A stretch of DNA of 20,146 nucleotides from a virus (IMGVR_UViG_3300037264_000905:1-20146); one strand, 5' to 3'; positions 1 to 7,539 are shown, counted from the first letter of the stretch. Program-made: numbers and translations. The notes: generated from the sequence alone by a model not told the origin.

Positions 1-1
1 T

Positions 2-250
2 TCAGCGGGTGACAAGTCACTCCGCGTTGAAACCACTGGAGTTTTCCAGTTTACTACCAGTGATACAGTAGTTCAGGCCCACGTCGGTCTTGAGGTCTAC
101 TGGGATGACGCAGTAGGTTCCGTTAACGTGGTTCAGGGTGACCCTGGCGTTGGTGGAAAGGTTGGAAGAATCGTTGAGCGGATTTCCGCTACCGAGGTAA
201 TGGTTCGCATTACAGGTTATGCTTTGGTTCAGGCTAACCAAGCATCCTAA
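2..250 (+). CDS. Probable capsid decoration (cement) protein, C-terminal part
   Basis: The reading frame is open from the left edge to a TAA at 248-250, giving 82 residues without a start, so the gene begins outside the window. The visible part is beta-rich and contains the phrase VGLEVYWDDAVGSVNVV followed by a glycine-rich turn and a short C-terminal strand. This resembles the small DUF2190-type decoration proteins that sit just upstream of major capsid genes in many phages. The position, 30 bases ahead of the capsid gene, supports a virion surface role that stabilises the shell. The family call rests on pattern resemblance and gene order only; the N-terminal part is not available. Another small head protein is possible. 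Confidence 0.55.
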   Translation, partial: SAGDKSLRVETTGVFQFTTSDTVVQAHVGLEVYWDDAVGSVNVVQGDPGVGGKVGRIVERISATEVMVRITGYALVQANQAS

Positions 251-280
251 TAATTAACAAATAAGGTGAGGTGAAAATAA

Positions 281-1207
281 ATGCCTGTTACAAAATCAGA
301 CGTTCCTAACCTGCTTCTAGCAGGGCTTAAGACTATCTTCTTCGAGGAATACGCTGCTGGCGCAGCCAATTCCGTGTTTGAGCAGATAGCTACAATCGTA
401 CCTTCAGAGAAGGATACAGAAACTTATGACTGGCTTGGTTCGCCGCCTGTCATGAGAGAATTCAAGGACGAGAGACTGCCAAAGGGTCTTTCAGAGTATG
501 ACTATACTCTGAAGAACAAGACCTGGGAGGCTTCCCTTCGTGTAGATCGTGCTGCAATCGAGGATGACCTTTATGGTCAGATTCGTGTGCGTGTGCGTGA
601 ACTTGCACAGGAGGCAAGACGCCACCAAGATCAGCTTGTAATTGAGCTTCTTCCCGGTGGAACTACTGCTGTCTGCTATGACGGTCAGTACTTCTTCGAT
701 GATGACCACTCTGAGGGAGACAGCGGCACTCAGGACAATAAGACCAATACTGCCCTTACTGCTGCTTATCTCAAGACTGGTATCACCACAATGATGAAGT
801 TTAAGGATGACAGAGGTAAGAACATGGGTATCATACCTAACACCCTTGTTGTTCCGCCTGATCTTCAGTGGACTGCTCTGGAGCTTCTTCAGTCTCCAAT
901 TCAAGTAACCGCTGGACTTCCTTCTGCCGCTTCTTCAAGTGGTTCGGATTACAGCAACGTGCTTCAGGGTAGACTCAAGCTCATCATCAGCCCGTATCTT
1001 ACTGATACGACCAACTGGTATTTGCTTGCTACCGACAGAATCGTAAAGCCTCTCATTCTGCAAAACAGAATGCCTGCGACTTTCGATGCTCTGGAGAACG
1101 GCAGCGAATCCGGGTTCATGAGAGACGCTTACCTGTACGGTGTTCGCGCTCGTTACAACGCCGGTTACGGCCTGTGGCAAGCCGCTTACTGCTCAACAGG
1201 TGAATAA
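281..1207 (+). CDS. Major capsid protein, Mu gpT-like
   Basis: This 308-residue protein is the shell subunit of the phage head. It matches the Mu gpT-type major head subunit family: an N-terminal segment with LLLAGLKTIFFEEY, a middle part with WEASLRVDRAAIEDD, and the characteristic phrase YDGQYFFDDDHSEGDSGTQ at residues 133-151. The length is that usual for the family. The ATG at 281 is preceded by a GGTGAGGTG Shine-Dalgarno region at a normal distance. Leucine is mostly CTT here, a stronger codon bias than in the genes at 1675-3941, as expected for a highly expressed protein. It follows the decoration-like gene and is followed by a strong terminator-like hairpin, which fits the need for many copies. 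Confidence 0.93.
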   Translation: MPVTKSDVPNLLLAGLKTIFFEEYAAGAANSVFEQIATIVPSEKDTETYDWLGSPPVMREFKDERLPKGLSEYDYTLKNKTWEASLRVDRAAIEDDLYGQIRVRVRELAQEARRHQDQLVIELLPGGTTAVCYDGQYFFDDDHSEGDSGTQDNKTNTALTAAYLKTGITTMMKFKDDRGKNMGIIPNTLVVPPDLQWTALELLQSPIQVTAGLPSAASSSGSDYSNVLQGRLKLIISPYLTDTTNWYLLATDRIVKPLILQNRMPATFDALENGSESGFMRDAYLYGVRARYNAGYGLWQAAYCSTGE

Positions 1208-1221
1208 GCCATTCGGCTTAT
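1204..1221 (+). repeat. Short inverted repeat over the capsid stop codon
   Basis: ATAAGCC (1204-1210) and GGCTTAT (1215-1221) form a perfect 7-bp stem with an ATTC tetraloop. The TAA stop of the capsid gene (1205-1207) lies in the left arm. There is no T-tract directly after it, so it is not itself a terminator. It may protect the 3' end of the mRNA; that role is inferred. Confidence 0.5.
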
Positions 1222-1239
1222 CTTGGTTGAACTCAATTA

Positions 1240-1278
1240 CTGTGGGGCTGGTTTTTCCAGCCCCACAGTATTTCTTTT
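1240..1278 (+). terminator. Rho-independent terminator-like hairpin after the capsid gene
   Basis: CTGTGGGGCTGG (1240-1251) pairs perfectly with CCAGCCCCACAG (1257-1268), a 12-bp GC-rich stem with a TTTTT loop, followed by TATTTCTTTT. The T-tract is interrupted, so read-through is likely. That would let the capsid message be abundant while the downstream genes are still expressed from the same operon. Confidence 0.78.
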
Positions 1279-1292
1279 GAGGGAGGTTTGAA

Positions 1293-1658
1293 ATGAAGAG
1301 ATATAGTGTTCGTGCAAGATCGAGACGTTACGGGGGATTTCGTAGAAGCGGTCGCTGGTTTTCCAGTGCAGCAGCTACTATACTAACCGAAGCCGAAATG
1401 ACCCCTGAGATATTCGCAGAGGCAATGCTCATTGTGAGTGAGCTACCGGAAGAGCCAGAGGTTGAACCAGTTGAGCCAACAGTTGAGCCAGAGGCCGAGC
1501 CGAAAGTTGAAGAGGTAGTAATTCCTGAGACAGTCCAGGTATACGAGTATCCAAATGACCCCACTCCGGTTGTGGAGGTGGAACCTGCACTTGAAGTCAT
1601 GCCGGAAGTGGAAGAGAAACCGAAGAAAAGACAAGGTAGAGTATCAAAAGAGGAGTAG
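1293..1658 (+). CDS. Small head-region protein, HI1506-like N-terminus with acidic tail
   Basis: This is a 121-residue protein. Residues 1-45 (basic start, then YGGFRRSGRWFSS and ILTEAEMTPEIFAEAML) match the pattern of the small HI1506/gp35-like proteins found directly after the capsid gene in Mu-like phages: a GFRRAG-type motif followed by a short helical region. The second half is low-complexity and very acidic, with repeated VEPxxEP-type units (about residues 50-75), and the chain ends in a basic KKRQGRVSKEE tail. The function of this family is not known; a role in head assembly or joining is inferred from conserved position. The start is well supported by GAGGGAGG just upstream. The acidic repeat may have expanded by slippage. 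Confidence 0.7.
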   Translation: MKRYSVRARSRRYGGFRRSGRWFSSAAATILTEAEMTPEIFAEAMLIVSELPEEPEVEPVEPTVEPEAEPKVEEVVIPETVQVYEYPNDPTPVVEVEPALEVMPEVEEKPKKRQGRVSKEE

Positions 1659-1674
1659 AGGGGGTTAACTAACT

Positions 1675-2112
1675 ATGGCTGAGTTACAACTAGGATTAGA
1701 CCCTAGTGGAAATCCAAAAGAGATGGTTACTGATACAAACGGGTATCAGAAAGTAAGTTTGGCAACACTAATATCGGGTGAAGATACTGCGCAAAACCTG
1801 ATTAGGGTATCCCAAGTAGGTTATGTTCCTTATTCTGTTGCTGGAACGGCTACAGAAGTATCAACTGCTATTAGTGGTGCAGCTATCTCGGGAACTCTGG
1901 CCGGGTATTCTGTGACTGCTGTAGGTAAAGCAGACTCAACAGCCTCACTATGGGATGGTAACCCAGCAACAGGAACACAAATATGTGCTATCAACACACT
2001 AGCTATAACTGACGGAGTAAAGTGGGTTTACGCAAACTGTAGTACCTCTATGTACATAAAGTGCCGTGATGATAATACAACGCTACGCGTAACTCTGCTT
2101 TATATGGAATAG
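1675..2112 (+). CDS. Hypothetical virion-associated protein
   Basis: I do not recognise this 145-residue protein. The first 45 residues contain LDPSGNPKEMVTDTNGYQKVSLATLISGEDTAQNLIRV, a polar segment of the kind that starts fibre or appendage proteins. The remainder (about 50-145) is Ser/Thr/Ala/Gly-rich and has alternating hydrophobic residues, suggesting a single compact beta domain. There is no signal peptide or membrane segment. The ATG is preceded by AGAGGGGGTT at 8 bases. It is followed after 11 bases by the phosphoesterase gene, and both look richer in A/T-ending codons than the capsid gene. Together they separate two genes that are usually close neighbours in Mu-like heads. A surface decoration or fibre role is only a guess. 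Confidence 0.6.
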   Translation: MAELQLGLDPSGNPKEMVTDTNGYQKVSLATLISGEDTAQNLIRVSQVGYVPYSVAGTATEVSTAISGAAISGTLAGYSVTAVGKADSTASLWDGNPATGTQICAINTLAITDGVKWVYANCSTSMYIKCRDDNTTLRVTLLYME

Positions 2113-2123
2113 GGTGATATTTT

Positions 2124-3941
2124 ATGACAACACTTTTGGATGAGAGGTTTCCTAATGCTGCTGCACTAACGGCTTGGACACAATCTAGTGTATCAGGTAG
2201 TCTAGCTGAAGTAGTATCAGACGGCCCTAACCGATCAGGAAGTTCAACAGCACTAAGAGTGTATACAGCAAATGGAACCTACCATAGGCTGATAAGAAGT
2301 TTACCTATAAAACCTGCAACCGGGGATACTATGGATGTTTCATTTGACATCCGATATGAAGATGGTTCCCCGGACGATGTAGCCTTTCCGCCGTATGCTA
2401 ACATTGACCAAAAGCTTCAATACTTACGATTCTATGATGACACAGCAAATGTGTGGGTTTATGACAATTTTGGGATGGATAGGGCGGCTAGTGACTATGG
2501 GATAATTACCATTACTGGGAGTTCTTATGTCCATGCAGGTAAGGATACCCCACAAATAGGTAAGTGGGCGCATATTCATGTGCGTTACACTGGGATGTGG
2601 ACTGCTAACGGGGCTACACAGTTGTATAAAGACGGACGCCCATCTGCAGGCCATTTATACCCTGTAGGTTGGAAAACGTCCAATCATAGTGGGGCATTCA
2701 ATATATGGATTGGGCAAACAGGAACAGTATCGGTAGGTGCGCCTGTTGCCGTGCGTTACGCAAACCTGCTTGTACAAAGCTGGGCTGCTGAAGATGCTCC
2801 TGAATTACCTTATGCGCCGGATATTCAAAGTGTATTGGCGATTAAGACTGGAGTTTCCCAAGTTGAAATGTCTTGTTGGACTCCCGCTGCTACTGCTGTA
2901 ACTGTAGAGTATGGACTTTCATCAGTATATGGCTCATCTGCTGTAGTAGGCGATACTCATGACGGAAAACAACATGGGTGGTTAATGACAGTCCCAGCAT
3001 CCGGCACATTGTACTATAAGATCACAGCGACAAATCTGACAGACCCAACTGACTATACTGTTCGAGAAGGTACAGTCCCCCTAAAGGGTAGTACAGATAA
3101 CTCCACAGTGCTTATACTGAATGACTTACAGGATGATTCCAGATGTGCGGCCAGTGCTAGATTTGCACGTCAAAACACAATAGACACCTTACTGGCCCCT
3201 GGTGATATTTCAGATGTCAACTGGCACATGATAGAGGCCGATGGTGACGAGGTGTGGAGTGCCAATATTAACTTAAGTGTACTAGACTCGTTTACAACCA
3301 CACCTGTATATGGGCTGGGGCTTGGTAATCATGATGTGGATACACTGGACTCTGCTGCTATATTTATGGGTTTGACCCCGATGCCTAGTAACTATTACAG
3401 CTTTGACCAGGGGCGCGTACATTTTGTTGTTGCTGACTTACATAACGGAGTCACGATGGATGCAACCCAGTTAGCATACATATCAGCAAACCTTGCAGGG
3501 TCAACACAGCAATGGAAAGTAGTTGTAATACACCAGGCTTTTAACTGGAGTACAACTGAGAATCCTCCGATTGGTGAGATGTTCACAAATCAGGAAGAGT
3601 TCCATGCAGCTATGGTTGCTGGTGGTGTTAATGTGGTAGTTAATGGACATCACCACCAGATGAATATTCAGCAGGCAGACGGTGTTCATTATATAAGTAA
3701 CACGACTGCTGGGTCAGAGACAACGTGGAATACAACCTCAAACGATACTGGGGAAACATTTGCAAGAAATAAACTCGGTACATGGAAAAAACCTATAGCA
3801 ATGCGCGGTTATACAGTTATGAGTGTAACTGCAGATTATATAGACTGTACTATGTATACAAGTTTAGGTGTAGCGTTTTCAAAACGTAGAATTAGACCAA
3901 GACGGGGTTCTATTATAGCAACTGCCAGAGTATTGAAATAA
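2124..3941 (+). CDS. Three-domain protein: ConA-like, FN3/PAP-N-like and calcineurin-like metallophosphoesterase
   Basis: This 605-residue protein appears to have three parts. Residues about 1-225 look like a ConA-like jelly roll (LLDERFP start, strand-rich, ending RYANLLVQSW). Residues 230-322 resemble the FN3-type domain that precedes the catalytic part of purple acid phosphatases (VTVEYGLSS, GTLYYKITATN). Residues 328-600 carry metallophosphoesterase motifs: D334, GD at 360-361, GNHD at 401-404, H470 and GHHH at 508-511. In motif I the usual DxH is DLQ, so the histidine is glutamine, closer to the DxG form of purple acid phosphatases. The protein would hydrolyse a phosphoester; the substrate is unknown. 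There is no signal peptide, so virion attachment or intracellular action is more likely than Sec export. The ATG follows AGGGTGAT. It lies inside the head gene cluster, which is unusual. Confidence 0.85.
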   Translation: MTTLLDERFPNAAALTAWTQSSVSGSLAEVVSDGPNRSGSSTALRVYTANGTYHRLIRSLPIKPATGDTMDVSFDIRYEDGSPDDVAFPPYANIDQKLQYLRFYDDTANVWVYDNFGMDRAASDYGIITITGSSYVHAGKDTPQIGKWAHIHVRYTGMWTANGATQLYKDGRPSAGHLYPVGWKTSNHSGAFNIWIGQTGTVSVGAPVAVRYANLLVQSWAAEDAPELPYAPDIQSVLAIKTGVSQVEMSCWTPAATAVTVEYGLSSVYGSSAVVGDTHDGKQHGWLMTVPASGTLYYKITATNLTDPTDYTVREGTVPLKGSTDNSTVLILNDLQDDSRCAASARFARQNTIDTLLAPGDISDVNWHMIEADGDEVWSANINLSVLDSFTTTPVYGLGLGNHDVDTLDSAAIFMGLTPMPSNYYSFDQGRVHFVVADLHNGVTMDATQLAYISANLAGSTQQWKVVVIHQAFNWSTTENPPIGEMFTNQEEFHAAMVAGGVNVVVNGHHHQMNIQQADGVHYISNTTAGSETTWNTTSNDTGETFARNKLGTWKKPIAMRGYTVMSVTADYIDCTMYTSLGVAFSKRRIRPRRGSIIATARVLK

Positions 3942-3946
3942 GGGGG
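3941..3946 (+). promoter_or_regulatory. Ribosome binding site that favours a GTG start at 3955
   Basis: AGGGGG overlaps the stop of the upstream gene. It overlaps the in-frame GTG at 3946 and lies 8 bases before the in-frame GTG at 3955, so 3955 is the better start. Confidence 0.55.
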
Positions 3947-3954
3947 TGGTTGAT

Positions 3955-4428
3955 GTGGCCTACTGCACGTTAGCAGACTTACAGATGGAGCTTAGGGAAT
4001 TCGTCAAACTTGTACCGACAGGTAAAGAGGAAGCAGCATGGGCAACCCACATGATCAAACGGGCTGACTCCTATATCAACATGCGTCTTAACCGCAGGTA
4101 TGGGGACTACATACCATTTAGTCCTGTACCCGATGCAGTTTGGAGTATGTCAATCACACTGTCTATCTACTACTGCCTATTGTCAAACTATGCAGGACAG
4201 TCGATAGATAAGGTTGAGGCTCTGACTGCAACGTACTACAGACCCGTGGTAGAACAACTCAACTGGCTTTCAAAGGGTAACCTTGAATTGCCGGAGATCG
4301 ACGGAGACTCTGATACTATGCTTATCGACTCCACTACTGACGACTATCAGAAAGAGTTCCGTATCTCACGAGAAGATACGGAAGGAACTACGATTGTTGA
4401 CGGTAATATGGATGAAGGCGAGTGGTAA
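3955..4428 (+). CDS. Head completion/connector protein, DUF1320 (Mu gp36-like)
   Basis: This 157-residue protein begins AYCTLADLQMELREFVKLVP and continues with a helical segment IKRADSYINMRLNRRY, followed by WSMSITLSIYYCLLSN and a Y-x-x-x-x-x-QLNWLSKGNLELP segment. This is the pattern of DUF1320 proteins, the Mu gp36 type, which are thought to act at the head-tail connection. The GTG start at 3955 has an AGGGGGTGG SD at the proper distance; a GTG at 3946 is an alternative giving three more residues. The C-terminus is acidic. It normally lies near the capsid genes; here it is displaced by the two genes at 1675-3941. The family call is fairly secure, the precise role is inferred. Confidence 0.82.
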   Translation: MAYCTLADLQMELREFVKLVPTGKEEAAWATHMIKRADSYINMRLNRRYGDYIPFSPVPDAVWSMSITLSIYYCLLSNYAGQSIDKVEALTATYYRPVVEQLNWLSKGNLELPEIDGDSDTMLIDSTTDDYQKEFRISREDTEGTTIVDGNMDEGEW

Positions 4429-4432
4429 GACT

Positions 4433-4861
4433 ATGTTTTACTTCAGTGTAGTTGTCAACACGACTACTCCGATGCTCATGCGTTTGGACTCAGAACTTAT
4501 CGGTGGACTTCGGAAAGCTTGGGAGGCAATAGGACGGGAAGCCGTCCGTGCCATACACACCAACTTTCAGGTTGGGGGCAGACCATCATGGGTTCCACTC
4601 TCTGCTGAAAGGGTAAGGCGCAAAGGCCATAGCCGTCCACTTATTGACACTGGAAGGTTGATGAATTCAACCTACTATCGCTACATTGGTGGGGGACTAG
4701 AACTTTACAATGATACCCCTTATGGTGAGCTTCACCAGAATGGGGGAGATAACGCCCAGGGGAAGTACGTCCCAGCGCGTCCGTGGATGACACTACGACC
4801 TGAAGATGAGGTTAACTTTGTGCGTATCCTCGACTCTGTAATACAAGACTTGGGAAGGTAA
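4433..4861 (+). CDS. Virion morphogenesis / tail completion protein, gpG/gpS-like
   Basis: This 142-residue protein carries the pattern of the phage virion morphogenesis family that includes Mu gpG and P2 gpS: helical RKAWEAIGREAVRAIHTNF, then GGRPSWVPLSAERVRRKGHS, then PLIDTGRLMNSTYYR, then YGELHQNGG and a final ARPWMTL segment. These proteins act when heads and tails join. The reading frame is open further upstream, from 4283, but that part overlaps the preceding gene and lacks a good SD. The ATG at 4433 gives a normal family length and begins 4 bases after the upstream stop, which suggests translational coupling. It is followed after 2 bases by the next gene. Confidence 0.85.
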   Translation: MFYFSVVVNTTTPMLMRLDSELIGGLRKAWEAIGREAVRAIHTNFQVGGRPSWVPLSAERVRRKGHSRPLIDTGRLMNSTYYRYIGGGLELYNDTPYGELHQNGGDNAQGKYVPARPWMTLRPEDEVNFVRILDSVIQDLGR

Positions 4862-4863
4862 CA

Positions 4864-5334
4864 ATGCCTAATCTATCACAACAACTAGACATAATAGACA
4901 AGCTTGTAGCAATGATGCAAGCTGATACCACACTGAGCGATAACTTTGAAACATTCCTAGATCACATACCGGATGATCTGGCTGGAAATGCTTACCCATT
5001 GCTTGCGGTTGACTGGTCTGGTGATACACATAGACCCGTGGCAGTAGGTGGATACCGTATTGTTTGTAGTCTTTTCACTATTCTTATCGCTACGAATGAC
5101 TGGGAAGCTAAGGAAGCAAGAAGAAACCTTGTGGAGCTTTCAGGAATAGTAACAGACTTCCTATCCAAGCTAAGCAGCATGCAGCAAGATGGTTACTGGC
5201 AGCGTGGTAAGCTTGCCGAAGGTGGTCAGAATGTTCGTGTAGGTAGAAGTGATACCTCAGAAGGCACTACCGGGTTTGTTTACTCCGCACTGGTTCTTTG
5301 GGAAGCAGAATACAGAAAGGCAAAGGTAACTTAG
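4864..5334 (+). CDS. Putative tail terminator / head-tail joining protein
   Basis: This 156-residue protein has no motif I can name with certainty. It has a helical N-terminus (QQLDIIDKLVAMMQAD), a central stretch with alternating strands (YRIVCSLFTILIATND) and a long helix (EAKEARRNLVELSGIVTDFLSKL), ending in a strand (TGFVYSALVLWEAEYR). This order of secondary structure and the length of about 150 residues are typical of tail terminator (gpU-like) proteins. The position between the gpG-like gene and the tail tube gene, apart from the inserted glycosyltransferase, is where that gene is expected. The SD is GGGAAGG, overlapping the end of the upstream gene. The call is inferred from position and shape. 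Confidence 0.6.
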   Translation: MPNLSQQLDIIDKLVAMMQADTTLSDNFETFLDHIPDDLAGNAYPLLAVDWSGDTHRPVAVGGYRIVCSLFTILIATNDWEAKEARRNLVELSGIVTDFLSKLSSMQQDGYWQRGKLAEGGQNVRVGRSDTSEGTTGFVYSALVLWEAEYRKAKVT

Positions 5335-5335
5335 A

Positions 5336-6343
5336 ATGAAGTTGATGATAGCTGTAAGTGTAGCAGACTGCAAAGCTTACTGCATAGACGAGTTTTTGAA
5401 ATGTCTCGACACAGAGACAGCGGCTCTCGACTTCGTTGATGAGTGGCATATCATCATATACGGGGATAGACTAGCGCGGGAGGGTTATACGTTCCCACGG
5501 CTATCGGAGTGGGTAAAGGCCCATGAAGATAAGGTAACATATATCCCCGGTGTCGAGCTTGAAAACCTTACAGATGACAATATCTATAACTCCAAGGCAG
5601 TAGCCCAGGTTCGGGAGAACACGCGGCAGGTTGCCCTATGCTCTGACTGGTGGGATACACTTCTCTTTTGGGATTGTGACGTATTCCCACTCCCCGGCGC
5701 GTTAGCTAAACTTGCTGCTGCAATGGAGGAGTCAGACGGAGATATAGTAGCCGGACTGGTTGCTGACTGGTCAAGTGAGATGCCCTCTGTAGCCCTTTTT
5801 GATGAGAATACCGATGAGCTAAAGCTCGTATGGCCTTTAACAAAGCTGGAAGCCAATAAGGACTACCAAGTAGGGGTTACTCACCTGGCATTCACTCTTA
5901 TAAAGAGGCCGGTGCTTGAAGCTATACCTTTTGTGTATGACGAGCGGGTAGTGGCTTGGGGTGACGACGGTTACCTTTGTAGAGAAGCATACAAACAGAA
6001 GTTCTCTATCATTACCACATCCAAGGTGGAAACCTTACATGTGCATGAATCCTTTAAGGGACAGAAATGCGAAGTCAAAGGGGACGGTGTTGAAGTTAGC
6101 GTTTATAAGGTTCCTACCTCCAGTGTTGAATTCGCGGGTAAGGAAGAAGCTCTAGCTTACGTAAGGGATGACTCCGGTGGACACTTTCCAGCCCCTATAG
6201 ACTGGACTTTTCACAGAGGCAAGCCAGTTCCTACGCGCCTTCTTGGAGATATACGTGTCAACCTTCTGCTTGAAGGGCCAGCTTTTCGGAAGATAACGGT
6301 AACTAGACATGACATGGAAGTTGCCGCTGATATTATGGATTAG
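5336..6343 (+). CDS. GT-A fold glycosyltransferase
   Basis: This 335-residue protein looks like a nucleotide-sugar-dependent glycosyltransferase of the GT-A fold. Residues 1-45 have an initial strand MKLMIAVSV and a following WHIIIYGDR strand. The DxD motif, which binds the metal and the sugar nucleotide, is D113-C114-D115 in LLFWDCDVFPLPGA. A later GDDGYLCREAYK (209-220) corresponds to the acceptor-side ED-type motif, and H235/H237 in LHVHES could be the late metal ligand. There is no membrane segment, so it would act in the cytoplasm. It begins one base after the stop of the upstream gene and sits directly before the tail tube gene. It may modify a virion protein or a host glycan; the sequence does not say which. 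Confidence 0.82.
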   Translation: MKLMIAVSVADCKAYCIDEFLKCLDTETAALDFVDEWHIIIYGDRLAREGYTFPRLSEWVKAHEDKVTYIPGVELENLTDDNIYNSKAVAQVRENTRQVALCSDWWDTLLFWDCDVFPLPGALAKLAAAMEESDGDIVAGLVADWSSEMPSVALFDENTDELKLVWPLTKLEANKDYQVGVTHLAFTLIKRPVLEAIPFVYDERVVAWGDDGYLCREAYKQKFSIITTSKVETLHVHESFKGQKCEVKGDGVEVSVYKVPTSSVEFAGKEEALAYVRDDSGGHFPAPIDWTFHRGKPVPTRLLGDIRVNLLLEGPAFRKITVTRHDMEVAADIMD

Positions 6344-6352
6344 CTTCCATAA
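6333..6352 (+). repeat. Short inverted repeat over the glycosyltransferase stop codon
   Basis: TTATGGA (6333-6339) and TCCATAA (6346-6352) form a perfect 7-bp stem; the TAG stop (6341-6343) lies in the 6-base loop. No T-tract follows, so termination is not suggested. Confidence 0.45.
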
Positions 6353-6393
6353 GATAAAACAAGAAACTCAATACTTGAGGAGGTGACACGAAG

Positions 6394-7467
6394 ATGACAG
6401 ATATTTATGGGTTCAATGACTGGATGGCAGTCGAGGTAGAGGATACCGAAGGGACTGCTGTGAAGGGTACATTGTACCTTGACCTCATGAGTTCCAACTT
6501 CGGAGAAAAGGTGGATACCTTATTCCGTAGGTCAATGAGACAGGATGGAAGACTGGTCAAGAGGATTATTCCTCGTAACGCTAGTATAGACGGAGATGTG
6601 AACTTTGAGATTCCTGCTTCAGGAGCCTCTAAGATCATGTACGCGGCTTTCGGTGCGCCCACCTCAAGTGGCACAGCGAGTCCGTACACACACGTTTTCC
6701 TCAACCCGGTTAGCGGAACTGGTCACAAGTCTCTTACCGTTGTTCAGGCTATCGGCGGGTATCACAGAATATCAGCCGGAGCAGTTATAGGCAAAATGTC
6801 TATCAAAGCAGCAATTGACAGTCCACTTACTATGACAGTAACACTGGATGCTATCGACACAGCCTATCAGGATACTGCTAGTATAGCAACTACATGGCTT
6901 TCAAGCGCAGCTTACGATGGAGGCGGAAACTACGAAGACTTCCACGTTGGTATGTATCTTGATGGCACAGCAACAGACGCGATAGATGACGTTACTATCG
7001 ACATTGACTCCGGGCTGAAGCCAAAGAGAACTTTGGTTGGTTCCCGTAGACCGGTTGGACACACCTATGGTGTTTCCGATACCGAGATCAAGGCTACCAT
7101 GTACTTCTCAAGTGATAGAGAGCGTTGGGAACTCCTTGGTCAACCTACTCAACCGGCGTATCCGTACAAGGTTGCGGCTACAGCACAACCTCAAAGAACT
7201 ATGAAGCTTGAAGCTATCAATGGAATCTACAGGTTTACTGTTGACCTTCCTGATATAAGGATAGTTGAGTCTGGAGACGTTGAGTACCTCGAAGACGTTA
7301 TCAAAGTCCCTGTAACTTTCAGGGCTATGTATGACGCAACAACCGCGAGTGACGTTAAGATTACAGTAATCAACGGAACTCAGGCAATCGCCGCAGGCAC
7401 AGCCGTTTCAGGTGCAAACCTACCTACCGACTTCGGTATTTCTACAGCGTCCTCACGGAAGATATAA
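6394..7467 (+). CDS. Tail tube (major tail) protein
   Basis: This 357-residue protein is the repeated subunit of the tail tube. It shows the features of the phage tail tube family found in siphoviruses of Gram-positive hosts: an N-terminal segment ending in RRSMRQDGRLVKRIIPRNAS, a strand with DGDVNFEIPASGASKIMYAAFGAP, then SPYTHVF, and a second half with a symmetric beta domain (KPKRTLVGSRRPVGHTYGVSDTEIKATMYF). It is longer than minimal tube proteins of about 150-200 residues, in keeping with a duplicated tube fold. The C-terminal 30 residues form a small Ala/Gly/Thr-rich extension. The start is fixed by a near-perfect GAGGAGGTGA SD. No tail sheath gene follows, so the tail is non-contractile. 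Confidence 0.85.
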   Translation: MTDIYGFNDWMAVEVEDTEGTAVKGTLYLDLMSSNFGEKVDTLFRRSMRQDGRLVKRIIPRNASIDGDVNFEIPASGASKIMYAAFGAPTSSGTASPYTHVFLNPVSGTGHKSLTVVQAIGGYHRISAGAVIGKMSIKAAIDSPLTMTVTLDAIDTAYQDTASIATTWLSSAAYDGGGNYEDFHVGMYLDGTATDAIDDVTIDIDSGLKPKRTLVGSRRPVGHTYGVSDTEIKATMYFSSDRERWELLGQPTQPAYPYKVAATAQPQRTMKLEAINGIYRFTVDLPDIRIVESGDVEYLEDVIKVPVTFRAMYDATTASDVKITVINGTQAIAAGTAVSGANLPTDFGISTASSRKI

Positions 7468-7473
7468 TCTTCC
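7457..7473 (+). repeat. Short inverted repeat over the tail tube stop codon
   Basis: GGAAGAT (7457-7463) and ATCTTCC (7467-7473) form a perfect 7-bp stem with an ATA loop. The TAA stop (7465-7467) spans the loop and the first base of the right arm. Confidence 0.5.
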
Positions 7474-7494
7474 TTTGCCCTACCACGGGGCTTT

Positions 7495-7539
7495 TGCTAA
7501 GGCGGGGAGTCCTCCTTTCCGCCTTAGCAGTTCCATTTT
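7495..7539 (+). terminator. Terminator-like hairpin after the tail tube gene
   Basis: TGCTAAGGCGG (7495-7505) pairs perfectly with CCGCCTTAGCA (7519-7529) around a 13-base loop, followed by TTCCATTTT. A smaller GCCC/GGGC hairpin with TTTT lies just before it (7477-7495). The T-tract is imperfect, so partial termination or mRNA protection is the likely effect in this gap between the tube gene and the chaperone gene. Confidence 0.6.

Noticed and set aside
491-904. Antisense open frame over the capsid gene
   Set aside because: It lies wholly within the strongly recognised capsid gene, lacks a family pattern and has no SD.
4283-4432. Upstream extension of the gpG-like gene
   Set aside because: It overlaps the DUF1320 gene and the extra residues do not match the family; ATG 4433 gives the normal length.
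7412-7500. Possible separate small gene between tube and chaperone
   Set aside because: The gap holds only inverted repeats and no SD with a start codon.
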